A DNA stretch of 64,000 bases from Bostrychus sinensis. Taxonomy: Eukaryota > Chordata > Actinopteri > Gobiiformes > Eleotridae. Location: positions 13,011,903 through 13,075,902 of the forward strand of contig CM036243.1 of the NCBI GenBank assembly GCA_020698575.1, read 5' to 3'. Numbering within the stretch: the stretch's first letter is position 1; every line of letters starts with the position of its first letter. Shown piece by piece: positions 10,752 through 22,700 of the stretch. Below the pieces are notes generated by a model. That model did not search any database, had not been told where the DNA came from, and worked only from the letters and a program-made list of their open reading frames with translations. A program made the translations under genes and the position numbers.

Positions 10752-13700
10752 TCATGGCTTGGTTTGAATCTGTTCCAGTGGTAACTGAAGTTGAGTGGGG
10801 TACCTCAGGCGTCTCAGATCATCCTCTACCTATCAGAAAAAACATTTAACAATATATGGCCATTAGAACACTGTACAGTTGTAGCAGTAGCCTTTTAACT
10901 TAGTCTTTGTAAAACATTCATATAAGTTGGCACTGACTAAACAAGCACATAATGTGTATAGGTTGAAACAGGTATCAAATAGCCGCTCATACTGTACAGT
11001 CATAGCAGTAGCCTTTTAACTTTATAAACACGTCTTTATAAACTTGGCACTGACTAGCAAATTTGCAGACTTACTCACATGGTGGGTGTGGGTTGATACT
11101 TGCTGAGCAACTTGCTGTTGAGAAGTTAACAAACCTGTGCCAGTTGTTCCTTTAGTCTGTTGTATTGTCTCACGTTGAATTGTGCCTTGGTAGCCCCCTT
11201 GTAAAAGTAACGCAGAAACTGTCTGTCTTTGGCATCTGGATATATATAATCCTGAACAAAAACAAGAAAATATTACATTTGCAACAGTCTTATTGATTAT
11301 TTTTAATCATAGCAAATCAAAAATTGTGAATAATTTCATTTTTCATATCATTTATTTTGAGGCATGTGCCTTATCCATATAATTAGGCAAATTAACTGTC
11401 ACCATTTACACCGTATTTCACTCATCACCAAAATAACAACAACAACAAAAAATGCATAAATAACAATGTCCAACAAGAACACATGTCCAAAAAGGAGCAG
11501 GGAGAAGTATAAAACTTATCTACCCCTACCCCTTAATTACAACTCATGTTCACACAGTAAACAAGACCTTTGTCTGAGTCATATAAAGTACAAACAACAA
11601 CAAAAAACTATTCCACTCCAGGAATGTTGCACTTTTCTAATTAAAAATCTATTTAAGGTTAATACTAAGTGCTACAGTCCTGGGCAGAACCTCCTCTCCT
11701 CCTCTTGGTATGATTCTAAGATATGATTTATATATTCCTTCTTAAATTGCTTTATATTACAGCTTTGCTTAATTTTCTCAGGTAAACTATTCCACAATTT
11801 TACACCACAGATTGAAACACTGAAACTCCTCATAGTTGTACGTACACTCTTCAATTTAAAATGTAGGTTTCCTCTAAAGTTGTATCCTCCTTCTCTGTCA
11901 AAGAATAATTTTTGAAGATTAAATGGCAGTTGATTATTTCTTGCTTTATATAATATTTGAACTGTCCTAAAATTAATCAAATCAGCAAATTTTAATACTC
12001 GACTCTTTAAAAACAGAACATTTGTATGCTCCCTATATCCTCTCTTATTTACAATTCTTATGGCTTTTTTCTGTAAAATAGTTATTGACTGCAAGTTTGT
12101 TTTGTAAGTATTACCCCATACCTCAACACAGTAGCATAAATAAGGCAAAACTAATGAACAATATAATATATATAATGCCTTCTGATTAAGTACATACCTA
12201 GTTTTGCCCAGGACTGACACACTTTTCACCAACTTTGTTCGAATATACTTTATATGAGGTTTCCAGCAGATTTTGCTATCCAAAATCACACCTAAAAATT
12301 TGATCTCATCAACTCTTTTTATTTCTACATGATCTATACTTACTATTATTTTTATTTTATTTTTTTACCGTGTCCAAATACCATAATTTTAGTTTTCTCT
12401 AAATTTAGTGATAATTTATTTATGTCACACCATTTCTTTATTTTCTTCATTTCAAGCGTGACTCGATCCAAAACCTGCTGTAATTCCTCCCCTGAGGCAA
12501 ATAGGTTTGTGTCATTTGGCCCCAATATTGATCCTTGCGGCACTCCACAAGTAATACCCATCAAATCTGATTTGAAATCATTTACCTTAAACTGCTGGCG
12601 GTTTTCCATATAACTCATTAGCCAAGACAATACTATCCCTCTTATTCCATATCTTTCCAACTTCTTTAACAGTATGTTATGATTTATGGTGTCAAACGCT
12701 TTACTAAAATCAAGAAATACACCAACTGAGTACTTTTTTTTGTCTAAGCACCCTGCTAATTCCTCTACTAAATCTAATAATGCCAAGGATGTAGATCTTC
12801 CAACCCGAAAACCATACTGGCTATCTGTTAATAAAGCATGTTTATGTATGAAACTATCGAGTCTTATCATAAATAATTTTTCCAAAATTTTTGAAAACTG
12901 CGAAAGTATGGAGACTGGCCTATAGTTAGTAAAACAATGTTTGTCTCCAGCTTTATATAACGGTACCACTTTGGCTATTTTCATTTCCTCAGGGAATATT
13001 CCACTTCGAAAGGATAAATTAAAAATAAAGCTTAATGGTTTTACAATAAGTTCAATAACATTTTTGACTATTACCATATCTATCTCATTCCAATCTGTAG
13101 ATTTTTTTGATTTACACTCTCTAACAATTTTCAAGATCTCTTCTTCAGTTATTGCACTCAGAAACATAGAACTTGGATTAATTTCCACATTGCCCATTGC
13201 TTTTAACTCATCAGCCCCATCCTCTTTTATTGCCCCTGCTAGTTTTGGGCCAACACTGACAAAAAACGGTTAAATTCATTGGTTATATCCTTCATATCTT
13301 CAATTGACTTGTCACTATGTGTGAAATATTGAGGGTATGTAGATGCTTTCTCTCCATTTCTGATAATGCTATTCAACACTGACCATAAGCCTTTTGTACT
13401 ATACTTATTATTTTCTACTTTGTTACTATAATAATGAATTTTACAGCTTCTCATTATATTAGTGAGTTTATTTTTATATTTTTTATATTTCTGTTCAGCT
13501 TCCTTGGTTTTCTTCTTAATGAAGTCTCTGTATAATGTATTTTTCTTTTTACATGAATAATCAGTCCTTTAGTCATCCATGTTTTTTTTGTGAAGGTTTG
13601 TTTTTTTTCTATACTGTTTTATAGGACAATGTTTATCATACAAAGTTTTAAATATATTTAAAAACATTTCATATGCTTTATTAACATCATTTTCTTCATA

Positions 13701-16700
13701 TATCATTCTCCAGTTTTGCTTTACCAGTTCCTCTTTAAAACTACATAACCCCTGCTCTGTTCTTATTCTTTTATATACAATACAATCCTGTTCATCCGTT
13801 TTAATCATATCCTCAAATACTACAAAAACTGGCAGATGGTCACTTATATCGTTCAAGAATAACCCACTTGTTGCAGTGTCCTCCAAGTTGTTCGTGAATA
13901 TGTTATCTATTAAAGTCTCGCTGTATGACGTTATTCTACTTGGTTTTGTGATCATCGGGTATAAACACATGCTATGCATGGCTTCAATAAATTCTTCAGT
14001 CATTTTGTTCCGATTGGGGTTTAATAAATCTATATTAAAATCCCCACATATTATTGCAATTTTTAGATTGATTTTAGCAAACAGTCCTTCCATCTTTTCT
14101 ATAAATGTTTCAATTTTAGACCCTGGTGTTCTGTACACAGCACTAACAATTACGTTTTTCTTTTTTTTCATACATATTTCAATAGTGATACACTCCATAA
14201 CATCATTAACAGTGATAGACATATTATCCACGATTTTGTAATTCAGGTGTTTATCTACAAATAGTGCAACCCCTCCCCCCTTTTTATCAATTCGATCTAT
14301 ATGTAGGAAATCATATCCCTTTAATTGAAAATCAGCAGGCTTTTCTGGGGTTATCCATGTCTCTGACATTGCTACAATGTTAAATGGTCTCTTAAACTGA
14401 TCTAAATATTCCTTAATATATTCAAAATTTGTGTAAAAACTTCTGCTATTGAAATGAATCACTGACAGCCCATTATTCTGATTTACTGCCCTTTTAAATT
14501 CCTCATCAGTATAGTACTTGCAATTATTAGTTATCTTATTAAAAAGGTGATTTTCTGGATCAATATTTTGCTCATGGTCAAACATACTATGATCTGTGTA
14601 TCTGAATGAGTCTAAAGACAAGCCAATACGTGCATTCAAGTCCTCCAATCCACTGCAGTTGTTGTGTGTTATTGTGTGCTCCATGTCACTGTCCTCCACA
14701 TTGTCATAGGGAAGTGGTATATTATCATCCTCAGCAATACCATTAATGTGTGTCTCAGTTTCAAACAAATGTTCATTCATCATAAATGACATAGTCAACG
14801 TAAACAAGAGCATCCAGGCTCCTGGCTTTATATTCACTGCTTAGCCATCCACTCATATTGAAAAGAAACAGCGATTACCTGTTGTTCAGGTCACACAGGT
14901 AGCATTACTGATACTTATCCAGCTCAGTCATCTGATGACTAGCACTTTTGCTTCCTCTGGAGTTCCGAGGAGTTTTATAAACACTTTACAGTTGGTCGTC
15001 ACGTAGCCTGGATTTTGTTTTGTTTTTTCAGGAAGCGCGCCTTCCTAGCGATATCCGAGTTCTTTTTGGTCAAGTGCTCGTTAACATAAACATTTGTCCC
15101 TTTGAGCTTTCTTCCCTGCTTAAGCAACGTGTTTTTATGCTTTCTGTTCACGAAGCGAACTATAATCGCAGGCTTGTCGCTTCGGTTCTTCCGCGGTAGA
15201 AGGTGACACCCCTCGATACTAGTGTGATCCACAGAGATACTCCTGCTATCAAAAAACGCGAGCACTTGCTGCTCTAAAGAGGCTAGCTCTGTATCAGTTG
15301 CGTCCTCACTAGTTGCCACTGCCGTGGCTCTGGCATAGGAGCGGTGCCGTGTTTCCAACCCGCTAACAATAACATCATTTATGCGTGAATACTGCTCCAG
15401 ATCTGACACGCGGGTTTCCAACATAGCGATCTTTTTATCCTTCTCATCATTTTGCCGTTTCAGATCGCGAATCTCACCAATCAGATCCATTATCATTTTC
15501 TGCTGTTTTGCGATGGTTGCAGTCTTCAACTTCCTCGTCTGTTACCGTGCTCCTCTTAGGTGCCATCTTGCAGTTTTTGGGAGGGATTTTTGGGATAATC
15601 AATTACTACTATAAGTTACTCTTGAAATTAAATTGACAATCTCTTCATGCATTTTTCACTCCACTTTTCCAGTCTTAAAGAAACACTATTTACCATTTTG
15701 CCATTAAGTCTTTAAATATACAGCCTCAGATTTAGCTGATTTCTGAACTTGAAACAGGGAAACTAACACTTCCTTTGAAGTGTGCTTGGATTGAAAAATT
15801 ATCCACTATGTCATAGCGTAATGCAGCATGTCAACACAAACCTCAAAGAATTTCCCTCACTACTTAAAGTAAATAAGATGGTCTTGAGATTTTAGGTCAA
15901 AAATTATGACTTTTGAAAAAGAGGAATATAAGCCTATATTTTATAAGGTATCCATATACAGACTAGAATGTAAAAAATGACTGACATTTTAATAAATGTA
16001 CTAGTCTAAAACAGCATTAACAAAAGTAAGTGGACTAGATGAAGTTTGTTGATACTTGCCTGCTTGGTGAGGACATAGTAGGCAAAAGCCCCCATACTGG
16101 TGGCATAAGTGATGAAGTAAGTGACAGGCTCCATGACATCCCAGGAGTAGACCCACCAGGTGAGCCAGGCCAGAGCCCCACCCTGGACAGAAAGCAGGGC
16201 CATCCCAGTCCATAAAACCTTGGAGGTGTGGAACTCTGCTGTACGGGATAGATCTGCCTTCATCTGAAAATAACATAAATGATATGAAGAAATCTTCTTT
16301 TTGATCATATGATAAAAGTCTAGTCAGATCCATCAATTTTCTCGACAAAGTGAAATGGGTCTGGATGGGTCACTCTTCTTTAGGACATAGTTTGCCGAAG
16401 AAAATCTATCACAATGCTAATTGTGTTTTTTATGAGTGCAGACGATTAAAATGTTGTACATTTTCCGAATTAGCAGTGCTGCGGCTGCCCCCTAAATGCT
16501 GAATTGTATATGTCTAAGCAATTGCATTAAAAGGTAGTTTACGCTGTGTTAATTTGTTCTATACCCTTACAATTAAGTTTAAACAGGCAAGAACTACACG
16601 CAAAAAACAACATTTTTCTTGCTTTATTGAGATGTTGTTACTACCTTCTCCAGAGGTGAGAGCTCTTGCTTGATTGCATCTAGTTTCTCCAGCAGGTCTC

Positions 16701-19700
16701 GTTCTTTCAGTAGGTGGTGTTCTGGAAGATTCAGGGCAGTGTGTAGCAGATGTACCATATGTTTCATGTCCTCCATTTCCACGGCACGCTCACTGGACAT
16801 AGCAACTGTAGAAAAAAAGGCAGAGAATAGGATCCATGAACTGATGATGTCTACATTGTAAATCCCCTGTCCCACTGCGCCATTTAACGATTCAGTCTGA
16901 AAAACAAAGGTGTATGTTTTTAACATGTTCAAAATTTTCAATGGCCAGCGTCTGATGGCGATTGGCAGTTCTCATATGTTACTCTTGCGTTTTTTTGTCA
17001 TTTTAACCGTTACTCTGATGGAATCTTACTGGTTTTTAGACTTTTATGGCTGTTGGGGCAGGCAGACAGCTCATCCGTCTCCAGCCACAGAATGCACCGT
17101 ACATCTATGGAACGGTGAAACTGGCAAGAAAACAGATAAATAACATTGAAGAAAGATTCACTTAACAAATACACGAGCGCCTGATCTCAGGCCAAAGAGT
17201 GCTCATAGATGGATACAGATAGAGGAACGTCAATTAACATCTTATTACGTCTGAATAATGATCAAACGCATGTTAAAGTTAGAGATAAGTGCGAGAAACG
17301 CCTTGGCAACGTCCAGAAGAGCAGAAACGGACATATCCAGCTGGTATCAAAAGCTTGGGCCCTGCATACACCCGCACCTCATTTGCTCCTCTGCTTCCAT
17401 GTACAATGGGTGACATTCCTGATGATGTTCCTGATGAGGTGGCCCTTCTGCATGTACCACTTGCAAGCTGCCCGACTGAGACTCTACAAAAATGTGGTCC
17501 CAAAAAGGAGGACAAGGTGCAGAAGGCAGCAGTGTTGGAGGTGTAGGTTCTGGTTTTTGCCATGGCTTGGCACTGCGAAGCTGCGGCAATTTAGTCTTTA
17601 CGACCAGTCCGTTACTCATACTTAAATAGATGCTAGTTAGGCGTATTTAGACGTTACTCGTGCTGTTCTATCTACCATCTGTGGCCAAAAAATGTATATT
17701 TGCCGCTGTATGACACACCGTCTGACGTAAATATTTAGACAGAGGCAGACAGAATCATTAAATGGTGCAGTGGGACAGGGGCTAAAGACATGTTGTGAGT
17801 CATAGGAGCTATAAAATGTGTACCCTTTTCAGGAGAATGGACATTATGCACAGTGTCATTGATGACCAGCTTGAAGTCCTTGTCAAGCAGAGTTTCTATC
17901 AGTGTACTGGTGGCTACACGTGCTCCATCTGTCAGGAAAAAAAATAAAAAATAAAAATCCAACTGAAAATCTATCTAACACCATTATGGTTAAGAAAAAA
18001 ATGTGTCAGCATTTAAATTTTAATATCGTTGGACATGCAAATCTTGATTTAAATCTAACTGACAGCTGTGGATAGAACAAACCATGTTTTCTATAAGTTT
18101 AGGTCAGTAGAAAAAAGCAGCACTAGCAGCCACGGTGGTGCCTGTTCAGTCAGTGACATGAATAGTAGTGAAAACTAATTTGTGCCTATTTTAGATCCAT
18201 ACTGCTGTCATGATGATTAATAATATTTTACAAGTAGCTACAGTTCCAGAGTTGTGGCCCATACATCATGTACACTAACTTTTTTAATTTAAATGTTAGA
18301 CTAAGATAAATCAAGTAAACTGTTGATGCACCGCTCCCTTTGTAAATTAAAGTTGATCAGATGTGTATAAGCTTTAAGTGGAAAAAAAAAATCCATCCAA
18401 CAACAGCAGGCGTTAGGGGTTAATGGTTTGTGAAATTATATTCTGTAGGCATGGGCTGCTCTTCATCTTTTACAGTTACACTCAACATGCAAAACCAGTA
18501 GTGAAGACATGCAGTAAACCTTCAAATATGTGAGCTATGTACATACAGAAGCAACTGCTCAGTACCCTACCCTTGGACAGAATAGAGGCAGTAACTCCAG
18601 GGTCTTCCTTCTGCAGATCTGTGATCAAATCTCCAACAGTCATCAGCATGGGCCGCAAGTAGAACAGACACTTCTCATTCCTGGATGGCAGCAGCACCTC
18701 CAGAACCAGACGGTCATATTTGTATTTCAAAGAGGCATCTGCAATAGGGGGAAAAAACAAAACCATTCAACCAACCAAGTTAATATTCACCATAAGTGAA
18801 TATATAGCAAAAAACTTGCTATAGAGAATGACAACAATATGACCAACCGAATCCACTGGCATCCAGTTAGTAGCCTATTGGTTGATCTAAAATTATGAAA
18901 TACTTTACTTATTCGAAGTGCTTTATGCATGCCAGTTGACCTATCTTGGAGTTCAATTGAAAAGTCTATGGACTGCTATAGTTGTTCAATTCTGGGGTGA
19001 TATATGTTGTGAATTACAGTACCTATACTGTATGCAAAATATTGCTACCAGATGAGTGAAAATAATTCTTGTTAGAATCAGCAAATTATCAAGAATTTAC
19101 AAGATATTATAAAATGTTTACAAAATATTTCACATTATTATCAGAGACATGTATCACATTTTTATGTGATACTTATTCATCACATACAAGATACTAGCAT
19201 ATCACATTTTGCATGATAAATACTTTTTTTTTATTTTTATAATTTTTTGGCCATTTATAGGCTTTATTAATAGGACAGTATCGTATGAAATCAGGGAGAG
19301 CGCAGGGAGAGACATTCGGCAAATTGTTGGAGTCAGGACTCGAACCCATGATGCTGAGGCACACTGCCGTTGCCCTGCATGCCACAGCTTCACCACTGAG
19401 CCATACGCCGGCGCAATACTTATCTTTTTAAAATGAAATGATCATGTTTTTACAAGATAATGTTTCACGGTTATCACAAGACACTGCCGTATCATGTTTT
19501 TACATAATATAAACTTATCTTGTAAAAGCTGGATCAGCTGATATGGTGTAATAAAGTAAAACTTCTATCTTGTAAAAATGGAAAAGACAAGATAAGTATT
19601 GAGCATGTAAAAATGTGAGACGGCAGTATCTTGTAATAACATGATAAAAAAAAATCATGTAAAAATGTGATATCTTGTAGAAATGTTTTTATAATATATT

Positions 19701-22700
19701 ATTACGTTAAAAAGGTGATACAGATGAAATTTATGTTACTCACCCGGCAGCAATATACTTCCATATAAAACCATGCAACAACCCTATGTGATTAATGCAA
19801 TCACATTAACATCTTGCAACCACTACTTTCACAGGTCAACACTACAGACAATATTAAATAACCTACAGCATTAATGATAGATTGATAGCCCTGGTCCTGT
19901 GGACAGAAAATTGCCATGTACCAGTTCCTTCCCTAATCAGGTGTTAGCAACTGCAAGTGGCTGCAGTAACAACATATTACCACTGGAGGGAGAAGCTGTA
20001 CTGCAGAAGAGAGCCTGATGCTGGAGGAAAATCCTTCTGTGTTGAGCCTATAAAGGAAGAGAGAAAGAAAACATGAGTAAAACAAATAAAGAACTCAGTA
20101 TTAAGCTGCTTTTAAATTGTCCTCACATGTACTCCCCTCCCTTGGTAAACTGAACAGACATTTGTGTAAACACTTCAAGAGGGTTATGGAGAAGGAAAGC
20201 TGATCAGCTGAGTCTCTGAGCTGTGGCTTGACTAAGTGCTCTTACACTAATGAATATCAATATGAATCTGTTATACCACTGCTGGACTTTGAATTGCTAT
20301 TCAATCATGCCCTAGTCAACGAGTAATGTGGGTAGTTCATACAGATGTGCTGATTAGACAATTACTTTTACCACTGCGCGGTCTATAACACCATTTTAGT
20401 AAATAATAAAATTGATATGTGCCTCTCACTAGCAGAAGAGAGAGGAATCCATAGGGAACATGGCATTATTGCAGTCAGCAAGAGGACTCCTCTGTGCTCT
20501 GCTTGAAATTCTGGTGCAAATTTCTATGCAGTTTATTAGCTACTCATATTTTCAGTTAATAGCTAAATAATGTCATAGATCATTTAGTTAAACCATGTCA
20601 AAACAGTTATTCCCTCACTACTACACAAATGTTGATTTGGTATTTTATGAGAAAACACTGTATTCCAAAATATTAAATTAATCTGAAGTAAACTATTAAA
20701 CACAAAAAAATGAAACTGCAAATGTAAATTATATTGATATTCAAATAACTTCCCGCTGATGAAAAAGGAATCATTTTAAACAAGAAGAACTAATAGATTA
20801 TGCAGATTTCCAGACATTTAATCTATCTCTCATTGGTAAAGATGTAGCGCACAGACCAAGACTCGAATCGAGATCTTCTAATTCAGGGGTAAATGCTCTA
20901 TCAATTGAGCCACAAAGCCCTTATATGCGCACAATGAAAAGTAATCCATTCCTTTACTGCCCCCCGGGAGTTTGTAGCTTGCAATGGAATAGAATCCTTT
21001 AAAACAACTCTGAATCCACACAGTACTCCAGGTCCACACCAAAACTAATAGGTTCTTCCTTGTCCCATAAAAAAAAAAAAAAGAAAAATCAACCAGTCAT
21101 TACATTTTGAATTATCTTGCTAACCAATATACTATCTTGCTAATCAATATACTGTGATATTATTAATGTTGTGGGCAATGTATATGGGTCATTTCAACAA
21201 GTAGTTTCAGTCACTCATGACCCTGAACTACATCCTCCACATAGTGCTTTTGAAAGAAGCTTTAAATTTTCTGATATTGCTGTGAGCAACGGGGGTTGGG
21301 ACAAAATGGAACTCATCCTGTCAGGTTGAACTAAAAAGATGTGGCAATTGCTCCGTTCCAGTCCACATGGGAGTAAGCTAAATCAATAGCACATTAGGGA
21401 GAAGTAAGAGCCTTCTTCTCAAACAGCACGAGATATTAGACAAGCCTCGAGGTGCAGTAGTGGACTAGAGGTCAGAAACACAGAGCATCCCACTGCACTG
21501 CCACCAAGCATTCACTGATTAAGTTTATCTGCCAGAACAAGGAGGCTAAACTTACTGTTCTGGCTTTTGCCAACAGACTAGAAGACCAGAGGACCAAAAC
21601 ATTATCAGTGTACGGCCAGACATTTCTTTGTCTGACTACGAACAGAGCTATAAGAAAAGGGATCATTATTACAACAGTCAAAGAGGTTATACATCTATTT
21701 TTGGTCGTTGGTTTGATGGTTAGTGTCTATTAGCCAGACCACTCAAAAAGAAAGAGTCAGATTTTGCTACAGCGTCTGGATCCAAGAATATTCTGTACCA
21801 ATGCCACAGCCACACGGTGTAAGTAAGAAAGATTAGTTTTAGTGGATTCTTTGCATTTGGGAAATAATGGCTTTGTGGCTTACGGGATAGAGGATTTATC
21901 TGTGAACAAGAAGATACTTTAAGTGATCCCTATGAGACATATTTGTGCAGTTCTGATCATCGTTATCTCCAGCTCTCAGCTTTAGCACCTACACATCAGC
22001 CCACAAGCTCTCAGTGGACACACTATTGTTTACATGCATTCATATAAAAATGGAATGTGAGAATATTGGCACTGAAAAAAAGGCGTATGTATCTCGATGG
22101 CAGCTGTCAGAGAAGCTGCAGGTGAGTATGGCTGTGCTCACAGCGAGTGAGGAGCCACTGCTGGATTCATCTCCTGTGACTGAAACTGCTGCAGTAGCCG
22201 CACTCAACAGACAAAGAAAATAGGAAATACTTCCACTGTAGAGTTTACCTCTACATACCTTCTACATATACAACCCTCACAATATTTATCCAAGCTCAGG
22301 ACTAACACAAAAGGTAAAATGGCTTGTGACCCCATGTGGCTGGCTTTTAATCCATTAATCCAATTAATATGGTGGAAAAATTATATTTTGTCTACCTGTT
22401 TAATAAAAATCCAAGTTTAATCCATACAATGCACCATATCTAGAGCATTTAAACAGAGGCTGCACTTTGCTGATTCAGCTTTTGTTCTTCATTAAAAGCC
22501 AATAGAGTGGCTACTGACGGTGAAACATATAAATGAATAGGTAACAAGACAGCCTTTACAATGCCATTAAACACACTTTATGTCCAAACACTACCTGAGC
22601 CACATTTGTCAGTCTAGTGGAGCCCAGCTAATGTGAAAACTCTCTCTCTCTGCACCCAAGCATTAACTACACTCTGTGTGCGTGTGTGTGTGATCAGTGA

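Larger units (their letters stand above)
11345..15570 (-). mobile_element. Near full-length but dead LINE in mcub intron 6
   Basis: The minus strand carries, in order, ORF1 and a two-domain ORF2. ORF1 has an ATG at 15566, one frameshift near 15530, then a coiled coil and RNA-binding-type protein to 14999 with LEQYSRINDVIVSGLE. ORF2 has an APE-type endonuclease at 14837-13569 (AMSETWI, ICGDFNIDLL, ISDHLPVF), an RT at 13197-12352 (NYRPVSILSQFSKILEKL, VFLDFSKAFDTINHNIL, GVPQGSILGP), and a C-terminal part at 12289-11672. The domain order fits the CR1/L2/Rex-type lineage. Frame breaks lie near 13560, 13240 and 12300. The RT lacks the block with the catalytic FADD motif. It lies in the same direction as mcub. 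Confidence 0.88.

Noticed and set aside
20855..20930. Possible tRNA gene on the minus strand
   Set aside because: A- and B-box-like words are present but no acceptor stem or full cloverleaf can be drawn, and the same module recurs at several loci with shared flanks, as expected of a repeat.
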